DNA of 7,333 nucleotides from Acetofilamentum sp. (GTDB lineage: Bacteria > Bacteroidota > Bacteroidia > Bacteroidales > JAFGUD01): the NCBI GenBank assembly GCA_020722645.1, contig DYKL01000175.1, positions 1 to 7,333 of the forward strand, given 5' to 3'. The notes under the pieces were generated by a model that saw nothing but the letters and a program-made list of their open reading frames with translations, had not been told where the DNA came from and did not search any database. The translations under genes and the position numbers were made by a program. Numbering within the stretch: position 1 is the stretch's first letter; each line of letters opens with the position of its first letter. Of the stretch, positions 1 to 6,203 are shown piece by piece.

Positions 1-408
1 ATTAGCAAATTAGCAAATTAGTCAATTAGCAAATTAGCACATTAGCAAATTAGCACATTAACAAATTGGCACATTAGCACATTAGCAAATTAGCAAATTA
101 GTCAATTAGCAAATTAGCACATTAGCAAATTAGCACATTAGCAAATTAGCAAATTAGCACATTAGCACATTAGCAAATTAGCACATTAGCAAATTAGCAC
201 ATTAGCAAATTAGTCAATTAGCAAATTAGCACATTAGCACATTAGCAAATTAGCACATTAGCACATTAGCAAATTAGTCAATTAGCAAATTATTTAATTA
301 GCACATTAACAAATTGGCACATTAGCAAATTGGCACATTAACAAATTGGCAAATTAGCACATTAATAAATTGGCACATTAGCACATTAGCACATTAACAA
401 ATTATCGC
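1..408. repeat. Tandem array of 51 eight-base units, truncated by left window edge
   Basis: The sequence divides without a single insertion or deletion into 51 units of 8 bp. By my count 18 are ATTAGCAA, 17 ATTAGCAC, 4 ATTAGTCA, 4 ATTAACAA, 4 ATTGGCAC, and 4 are one-off variants (289, 345, 361, 401). The first three bases ATT are invariant. The array is not coding: 8 is not a multiple of 3, so the TAG inside most units and the TAA on the other strand fall into every frame within about 24 bp. The left part is homogeneous, and the part nearest the flanking gene (about 289-408) is the most degenerate. It begins at base 1, so its true length is unknown. It lies downstream of the lpd gene, whose transcript may run into it. 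Function unknown; I recall similar 8-mer arrays in other Bacteroidota genomes but cannot verify that here. Confidence 0.95.
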
Positions 409-409
409 A

Positions 410-1795
410 TTATAAGTGAATTGCCTCATCATTAGCTTCTGCTGCTGCTTCCATAATTCCTTCCGAAGTTGTCGGGTGCGGGTGAACCGAATGCATAATA
501 TCTTTGCTTGTAGATCCGGTTTTCATAGCTATGACCAATTCAGAAATCATATCAGTTGCACTGTGTCCGACAATATGAGCACCGAGCAATTTGTCGTTTT
601 CTTTGTTGAAAATAAGTTTGACAAAACCATTCCTTTCGCCTATTGCGGTCGCTTTACCAAGTGCTGACATCGGAAATTTGCCGATTTTAAGTTTATATCC
701 TTTTTCTGTTGCAAATTCTTCTGTAAAACCAACACTGCCCACTTCGGGTTCAGTAAAAATACCGCCTGGTATCTGGCTGTAAATTAATGGATTAGGATTT
801 AGACCGGCAATTTTTTCAACGCATATAATTCCTTCGGCTGATGCTACGTGTGCTAATGCCGCAGTTGCTATTACATCACCTATTGCATAAACATTTTTTA
901 CATTTGTTTCATAAAATTCATTAACGTCAATAAAACCTCTTTGAACATTTATTCCAAGCTTTTCTAATCCAATATTTTCAGTATTTGGAGATATTCCAAC
1001 CGCTGAAAGTACTATTTCGCTTTCAATTTGCTGTGTTTGGTTCAAAGATTTTACTGTCGAAATACATTTATCTTGTTGAACATCTACGTTTTCAACTAAT
1101 GAAGAAGTTAAAACCTTAATTCTCATTTTTTTCAATGAACTTTCGATTTCTTCTGATGTATCAGAGTCTTCTATTGGCAGAATTCTGTCAAGTAGTTCTA
1201 CTATAGTAACTTTTGTGCCAAGTGATGCATAAAAAAAAGCAAGTTCAACACCAATTGCACCGGAGCCGACAACAAGCATTGATTCAGGTTGTTTTTCTAA
1301 TGAGAGTGCTTGTTTATAACCGATTATTCTTTGTCCGTCAATTCTTAAATTCGGCAATTCTCTTGGTTTTGCACCGGTTGCAATAATAATATGTTTTGCT
1401 TTAATTTCAGAAATTTCAGGGTTTCCTTCAATCGCAACTGTTTGGTTATCAGTTAGTTTTCCATATCCCTGAATTAATGTAACATTGTTTTTCTGAAACA
1501 AAAAATTGACACCTTTGCTCATTTGTGAAGCAACAGTTCGGCTACGTTTAATAATAGTCTGAAAATCGTGTGATATGTTTTCAGCATTTATACCGAATTT
1601 TTTTGATTCTTTTGCTGTTCTAAGAACAGAAGCGCTTTTTAACAATGCTTTTGTCGGGATACAACCCCAATTTAAACAAATTCCGCCAAGTTCTGATTTT
1701 TCAACCACTACAGTTTTAAGTCCCAGCTGAGATGCTCTGATTGCTGCAACGTAGCCACCCGGACCACTACCTATTATTACTATATCAAAGTTCAT
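410..1795 (-). CDS. lpdA: Dihydrolipoyl dehydrogenase (E3 component)
   Basis: A 461-residue flavoprotein that reoxidises dihydrolipoamide with NAD+. It acts in the cytoplasm as the E3 subunit of the pyruvate, 2-oxoglutarate or branched-chain 2-oxoacid dehydrogenase complexes and of the glycine cleavage system. The N-terminus has the FAD-binding GSGPGG (residues 9-14) and the redox disulfide CLNWGC with C40 and C45. Other marks are ATGAKPR (139-145), the NAD-binding GSGAIG (177-182), the second FAD motif YAIGD (303-307), and a C-terminal HPHPTTSE carrying the His440-Glu445 catalytic pair. Length is normal for the family and no lipoyl domain is fused. The ATG start is preceded by an A-rich leader (AAAGAAAAAAAT) rather than a Shine-Dalgarno site. 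The gene stands alone here, with no E1 or E2 neighbour, so the complex it serves cannot be told. The stop codon abuts the 8-bp tandem array. Confidence 0.96.
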   Translation of the reverse strand: MNFDIVIIGSGPGGYVAAIRASQLGLKTVVVEKSELGGICLNWGCIPTKALLKSASVLRTAKESKKFGINAENISHDFQTIIKRSRTVASQMSKGVNFLFQKNNVTLIQGYGKLTDNQTVAIEGNPEISEIKAKHIIIATGAKPRELPNLRIDGQRIIGYKQALSLEKQPESMLVVGSGAIGVELAFFYASLGTKVTIVELLDRILPIEDSDTSEEIESSLKKMRIKVLTSSLVENVDVQQDKCISTVKSLNQTQQIESEIVLSAVGISPNTENIGLEKLGINVQRGFIDVNEFYETNVKNVYAIGDVIATAALAHVASAEGIICVEKIAGLNPNPLIYSQIPGGIFTEPEVGSVGFTEEFATEKGYKLKIGKFPMSALGKATAIGERNGFVKLIFNKENDKLLGAHIVGHSATDMISELVIAMKTGSTSKDIMHSVHPHPTTSEGIMEAAAEANDEAIHL

Positions 1796-1832
1796 ATTTT
1801 TTTCTTTTTTGCAAAAAAAAGAATTTTTAGCT

Positions 1833-1863
1833 CAAAATAAAAATCATTTAACACAAATTCAAA
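1833..1863 (-). promoter_or_regulatory. Weak candidate promoter for lpdA
   Basis: On the minus strand a TTTG (1863-1860) is followed after 20 bases by TATTTTG (1839-1833). This resembles the Bacteroidota -33 TTTG and -7 TAnnTTTG boxes but the -7 box lacks one base. It lies about 38 bases before the lpdA start, a sensible distance. In such AT-rich DNA near-matches are common, so this is only a candidate. Confidence 0.25.
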
Positions 1864-1903
1864 AAATACATAGAAATAAATTCACTGTAGCACGTAAATT
1901 GCA

Positions 1904-4900
1904 TTGTTTAAAACCGTGAAAAATTTTTATAAATTATCTTTACTTCAAAAAGCAATTCTCGACACCGAATTACTTTATCCTAAGTTAATGATTAACAATA
2001 TATCTGTTTGTCTATCATACAATTACGATTTTGATTATAATAAAATTAATAATTCTTTAAACTATATTATTCAAAATACTGATATTTTAAAGATTAAAAT
2101 AATAAAAAAAAACAACGATTATTTTCAACAAATAAGTGAATATAAGTATTATAATTTTTTATTCTTCGATTTAAAAGATAAAAAGACCTCTCAAACAGAA
2201 ATTTTGTTTAAGTTGTTTGGTGAAAAAAAAATTAATTTTTTTGATGAAAAATTATACGATTTTGTTGTAGTAAAAGATAAATATAAAACGCATATTTTTA
2301 TAAAATTTCATCACATCATTTCAGACTCGTGGACTTGTTTTTTGTTTGAAAAAAGATTATTTGATCTACTTAAAAATAAAAATGTTGAAATATCAGACAA
2401 TAAATATTTTAATTATCTCGAAGAAGAAAAAAAATACTTAAAATCAGAGAATTGCAAATCAGACACAATTTACTGGAAAAGAACATTATCTGTTTTGAGT
2501 TCCATCAACGAAGGGAAAGATAATTTTTTCAGGTATCAAAAAAGAGCAAAGAACAATCAGTCTAAACGTATTAAGTTTAATTTGAATAAAACTGATGTTT
2601 TGCATTTCCGAGAATTTATAAAAAAATATCACATTTCTGAATACGAAGCTTATTTGTCTGTTTATTCAATTTTAGTTAAAAAGATATACAATAAAGATAA
2701 ATTTATAATTTCGACGCCTGTCTATAACAGAAAAAATAAACACGAAAAAGAAACATTCGGATTATTTGTAAACACTTTGCCTTTGCTGATAGAAATAAAT
2801 GAGGAGAAAAATTTTTTTGAACTTGCTTCTGAACTAAAATCAAGATATAAAGAGCTTTTGAAACACAGCAGAATTCCGAATTATCAGATAATTGACAAAA
2901 TTCTGCAAAAAAACAAAGCAGCCAATTTGTTCAGTATTTTCTTTTCTTATGAAAACAAAACCATTGACCACAATGATCTGAAAACAACACATTTTTTCGG
3001 AAATGATGAGCTTAGCGTTCTATCAATTCATATCAGCAAAAGAGATAATGCTGAAAATCTGACAATTGAGATTGATTATATGCTGAATTATTTTACCGAA
3101 AACGAAGTTATTAACTCTGTAAAAATAATTAAAAACATTGTTTCGGATATTTACAATTCCCCTTCTGCAAAAATTAAGAATATTAAAATTACTTCTGATG
3201 CTGAGCAAAAACAAATACTCGAACAATTTAACAAACCGTTAGATAAAAAAATATCACAAAAAACCATTGTTGATTATTTTATCGAAAAAGTAAAAGTAAA
3301 CTCCAACAATTTAGCGGTAATAGATAATTCTAAGTCGCTTTCGTACAAAGAATTGAATGAAAAATCAAACGCTTTTGCCAATTTTATTATTAAAAATAAA
3401 AAATTGAACAAACAAAGCAAAATAGCTTTTTCATTGAGACGCAAGGCAGAAGCTGTAGTATGTTTAATGGGCATTTTTAAAGCAGGTTGTGTTGCAGTTC
3501 CAATAAATTTTGATTTGCCTCAAAAACGAAAAGAAATCATTTTAAGTGAGTTAAAGCCTGATATTTTTATTTCTGAAGACTATATTACAAGTTGTTGCAA
3601 ATCAATTTATTACAACGACATTCAATTTAACAACAAATCATTTGTCAATTTTTCAAACTTCAAGCATAATGCAACAATTTATTTTACTTCTGGTACAACC
3701 GGAAAACCCAAAGGAGTATCACTAAAGCACAGCTATTATTCAAATTTGGTAGAGACTTGGCAAAAATTGTACTTTTTAAATTCATACGACATCAGATTAT
3801 TACAGCTTGCAAATTTTTCATTTGATGTTTTTATGGGCGATTTCATTAAAGTTTTCTCTAATTCTGGAACAATGATTATTGCCGATGAAAAACAAAGAAT
3901 TGATGTTGCGGAATTGGCTGATATGATAAAAAAATATGATATTACGATATTGGAAAGTACTCCGACGTTAATAATTCCTTTTTTTAAATATGCCGAAGCA
4001 AATAAAACTGAATTAGAAAGTTTAAAAACAGTAATTTTTGGTGCTGATAGTCTGATGACGAAAAAGTTGTATGAACTTGTAAAGAAATACGAACATATTA
4101 ATTTTTATAACAGCTACGGAGTTACTGAGACAACAATAGAATCAACAGCTTATTTAGCAACAAAACAAGATAAATACAGAACACTAATTGCTCCAATCGG
4201 AAGACCGCTCGATAATGTTCATATATATATTCTTAATTCTCAACAACAAATACTGCCGCCTGAAATAGAAGGAGATTTGTACATATCCGGCTATGGAGTG
4301 CCTGCAAAATACTTTAATGATAAAATTTTAACTTCTGATAAATTTTTCCCGAATCCTTTTTTTGATGGTTTTGTAATGTATAAAACAGGAGACAGAGCCA
4401 AATGGTTAATTGATGGAAATATTGAATTTATTGGTCGAACAGATTTACAGGTAAAAATTGCCGGAAACAGAATTGAACTGAAAGAAATTGAGTTCTTTTT
4501 AAAAGAAATTGATTTTGTTGTTGATGCCGCAGTGGTTTTTGATGAAAAAATTTATGCATTTATTGTCTCTTCATATAAAACCGATGAACTACAAATTAAA
4601 AATATTTTATCTGCTTCTTTACCCGAATATTCAATTCCTCATAAGTACATATTTGTCGAAAAAATCCCATTAAACTCAAACGGAAAAGTAAACAGTACCA
4701 ATTTACTGAAAATTCTTCATCAGAAAACCGAAAAAAGGTTTTTGTTTCAAAAGTTATATAAAAATGAAAAAATAATAAAAGATGTAATTGTGAAACTTAT
4801 AGGTTCGAACAGTTTAGATAAAAACGACAATTTGTTTGATTCCGGTTTCAACTCACTGATGGCTCTTGAAGCTTCTGTATTGGTTCAAAACAAAGGATTA

Positions 4901-6046
4901 AACATTTCTGCTCAGGATTTTTACAATTATCCTACTATTTCGCAATTAGCTAAAATTCAAAAAAATATAAATGATAAACAAGAACCGACAAAAAACAAAA
5001 ATTATGAACCTAAAACAAAGATTATCAGCATTCGGGATTCGGCATCAGACAATATTGTTTTAACAGGTGTTACAGGTTTTTTCGGCATTCACTTGTTACA
5101 TAAATTAGCTTTTGAAAACAAAAACATTCATTGCCTTGTAAGAAAAAAAGATGAAAAAACCGCTTTTGAAAGATTGTCCGATACATATTTTTATTATTTT
5201 GACAGCAAATTGCCTGAAAATATTGAAGTTGTAGAAACCGAAACAAATGATAAAGATTTCGGTTTGAGTAAGTTAAATAATCTTGATGTTAAGTATTTTA
5301 TTCATTGTGCTTCAAATGTCAGACAAATGGGGAATTGGAATGAATTGGAACAAGATAATATTCATTTTACTCAAAAAGTTGCTCAATTCTGTTCAAAAAA
5401 CAAAATCGAACTGCACTATATCTCAACAATGTCAATCGGATTAAAAACAGATAAAGTTTTTGATGAAACAACAAGAAAATGTTTTGTGCATAAATTTGAG
5501 AATCCTTATATCTACTCTAAATACAGAGCCGAAGAGATTATTAGAAAAACGAAAGAATTAAATTTTAAAATATACAGAATCGGTAATCTGACCGGAAGAT
5601 TTTCAGACGGGAGGTTTCAAATTAACGAAAAAGAAAACCTCTTCTATCAACTTTTAGAAATAATTTCTAACCAAAAAATTTTACCTGAAACTATATTAAA
5701 ATCGCAGATAGAATTTACTCCGGTTGATTTAGCGGCTGAAGCATTTTACAAATTGTTCAAATTTCAACAAAAAACAATAGATATGTACCACATTTTTAAC
5801 AATTCTACTTTAAAATTAAAAGATTTTTGCAAGATAACAAACAACAAATTTAAGTTTTTGCCTTATTTGGAATTTAAACAAAAAATGCAAAATAACCCAT
5901 TGATTTTGGCTGCAATAGATTATTTTGCAAATTACAGCAATGATTACAAGAAATTTTCGAATGCAAAAACTCTTGTTTTTTTAAAGAAAAATGATTTTAC
6001 ATGGACAAAGCCCGACAAAGAGTATATTAATAAAATTATACCTTAA
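1904..6046 (+). CDS. Single-module NRPS, C-A-PCP-reductase, predicted ornithine-activating
   Basis: A 1380-residue synthetase predicted to load an amino acid, join it to an acyl or peptidyl donor, and release the product reductively with NAD(P)H. Condensation domain about 8-430: LSLLQ (11-15), HHIISDSW with catalytic H137, FGLFVNTLP (285-293). Adenylation domain about 455-935: FTSGTTGKPKG (594-604), NSYGVTE (736-742), YKTGD (826-830), GRTDLQVKIAGNRIELKEIE (844-863), Lys928 in NGKV. Carrier domain about 950-1020: DSGFNSL with phosphopantetheine Ser984. Reductase about 1045-1380: TGVTGFFG (1054-1061), Thr1175, Tyr1202-x3-Lys1206. Pocket residues read DVGEIGSIEK, close to the ornithine code. The frame opens at TTG 1904 after an in-frame stop at 1895; GTG 1916 is an equally good start, while ATG 1988 would cut off the first condensation motif. 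GC is low. The last codon and stop lie inside a MITE-like element. The exact product is not known. Confidence 0.93.
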   Translation: MFKTVKNFYKLSLLQKAILDTELLYPKLMINNISVCLSYNYDFDYNKINNSLNYIIQNTDILKIKIIKKNNDYFQQISEYKYYNFLFFDLKDKKTSQTEILFKLFGEKKINFFDEKLYDFVVVKDKYKTHIFIKFHHIISDSWTCFLFEKRLFDLLKNKNVEISDNKYFNYLEEEKKYLKSENCKSDTIYWKRTLSVLSSINEGKDNFFRYQKRAKNNQSKRIKFNLNKTDVLHFREFIKKYHISEYEAYLSVYSILVKKIYNKDKFIISTPVYNRKNKHEKETFGLFVNTLPLLIEINEEKNFFELASELKSRYKELLKHSRIPNYQIIDKILQKNKAANLFSIFFSYENKTIDHNDLKTTHFFGNDELSVLSIHISKRDNAENLTIEIDYMLNYFTENEVINSVKIIKNIVSDIYNSPSAKIKNIKITSDAEQKQILEQFNKPLDKKISQKTIVDYFIEKVKVNSNNLAVIDNSKSLSYKELNEKSNAFANFIIKNKKLNKQSKIAFSLRRKAEAVVCLMGIFKAGCVAVPINFDLPQKRKEIILSELKPDIFISEDYITSCCKSIYYNDIQFNNKSFVNFSNFKHNATIYFTSGTTGKPKGVSLKHSYYSNLVETWQKLYFLNSYDIRLLQLANFSFDVFMGDFIKVFSNSGTMIIADEKQRIDVAELADMIKKYDITILESTPTLIIPFFKYAEANKTELESLKTVIFGADSLMTKKLYELVKKYEHINFYNSYGVTETTIESTAYLATKQDKYRTLIAPIGRPLDNVHIYILNSQQQILPPEIEGDLYISGYGVPAKYFNDKILTSDKFFPNPFFDGFVMYKTGDRAKWLIDGNIEFIGRTDLQVKIAGNRIELKEIEFFLKEIDFVVDAAVVFDEKIYAFIVSSYKTDELQIKNILSASLPEYSIPHKYIFVEKIPLNSNGKVNSTNLLKILHQKTEKRFLFQKLYKNEKIIKDVIVKLIGSNSLDKNDNLFDSGFNSLMALEASVLVQNKGLNISAQDFYNYPTISQLAKIQKNINDKQEPTKNKNYEPKTKIISIRDSASDNIVLTGVTGFFGIHLLHKLAFENKNIHCLVRKKDEKTAFERLSDTYFYYFDSKLPENIEVVETETNDKDFGLSKLNNLDVKYFIHCASNVRQMGNWNELEQDNIHFTQKVAQFCSKNKIELHYISTMSIGLKTDKVFDETTRKCFVHKFENPYIYSKYRAEEIIRKTKELNFKIYRIGNLTGRFSDGRFQINEKENLFYQLLEIISNQKILPETILKSQIEFTPVDLAAEAFYKLFKFQQKTIDMYHIFNNSTLKLKDFCKITNNKFKFLPYLEFKQKMQNNPLILAAIDYFANYSNDYKKFSNAKTLVFLKKNDFTWTKPDKEYINKIIP

Positions 6047-6058
6047 ATCCGTATGTCT
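6041..6058 (+). repeat. Left terminal inverted repeat of the MITE-like element
   Basis: CCTTAAATCCGTATGTCT pairs with 6165-6182 at 16 of 18 positions, the outer 11 perfectly. It includes the synthetase's final Pro codon (6041-6043) and TAA stop (6044-6046). Confidence 0.75.
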
Positions 6059-6078
6059 ATACTTATATATCTGAAATT

Positions 6079-6116
6079 CAGTCAGGTGAGATACTTACAG
6101 TACAGGCACCTGACTG
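6079..6116 (+). repeat. Hairpin 1 inside the element (10-bp stem, 18-base loop)
   Basis: CAGTCAGGTG (6079-6088) and CACCTGACTG (6107-6116) are perfect inverted repeats separated by 18 bases. The inner CAGGTG/CACCTG core is shared with the second hairpin, so the two could also pair with one another. No run of T follows, so it is not a classical intrinsic terminator. Confidence 0.8.
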
Positions 6117-6129
6117 GTGCAAACTGCAT

Positions 6130-6153
6130 GTTGCAGGTGTTTTCACCTGCAAC
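6130..6153 (+). repeat. Hairpin 2 inside the element (10-bp stem, TTTT loop)
   Basis: GTTGCAGGTG (6130-6139) and CACCTGCAAC (6144-6153) form a perfect 10-bp stem closed by a TTTT loop. An alternative short stem CTGCA (6124-6128) with TGCAG (6132-6136) would compete with it. It could stall transcription from either side, but neither strand has a U-tract after the stem. Confidence 0.85.
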
Positions 6154-6164
6154 CACTTACGAAA

Positions 6165-6182
6165 AGACTTGCGGATTTAAGG
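6165..6182 (-). repeat. Right terminal inverted repeat of the MITE-like element
   Basis: The reverse complement of this stretch, CCTTAAATCCGCAAGTCT, matches the left end at 16 of 18 positions. It is followed at once by the second copy of TTATA (6183-6187). Confidence 0.75.
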
Positions 6183-6203
6183 TTATAAACAAAAAGTAAG
6201 CTG

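Larger units (their letters stand above)
6041..6182. mobile_element. MITE-like non-coding element with terminal inverted repeats and 5-bp target duplication
   Basis: The 142-bp element is bounded by perfect 11-bp inverted ends, CCTTAAATCCG and CGGATTTAAGG, which extend to 16 matches in 18 bp. It is flanked on both sides by the direct repeat TTATA (6036-6040 and 6183-6187), as expected of a target-site duplication. It has no reading frame of note but holds two strong hairpins. Small size, inverted ends, duplication and lack of a transposase fit a non-autonomous miniature element; no mobilising enzyme is in the window. Its left end contains the last codon and stop of the upstream synthetase gene. 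An alternative reading is a structured RNA or bidirectional terminator between convergent genes, but the flanking duplication favours insertion. I do not recognise the family. Confidence 0.62.

Noticed and set aside
1..408. CRISPR array or repeat-protein gene
   Set aside because: There are no unique spacers, the unit is only 8 bp, and stops occur in every frame on both strands.
416..782. Short plus-strand frames within 416-782
   Set aside because: They lie antisense within lpdA, which has all catalytic motifs; they have no recognisable domain or start context.
410..1795. lpdA as part of the synthetase pathway
   Set aside because: It is divergent, has the standard E3 sequence and has a known core role; adjacency alone does not support a link.
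1801..1823. Palindrome centred on TTTTTTGCAAAAAA in the lpdA leader
   Set aside because: It is built from homopolymer runs with only a GC centre, so it makes a weak hairpin and is expected by chance in this composition.
1796..1903. Promoter for the synthetase gene on the plus strand
   Set aside because: TTTG occurs at 1808-1811 and TAAATTG at 1895-1901, but neither has a partner box at the right spacing.
3023..3474. Minus-strand frames of about 66 codons
   Set aside because: They are antisense to the intact synthetase and contain no motif; AT-rich coding DNA gives such frames by chance.
6079..6153. Classical intrinsic terminator
   Set aside because: The stems are strong, but no T-run follows on either strand.
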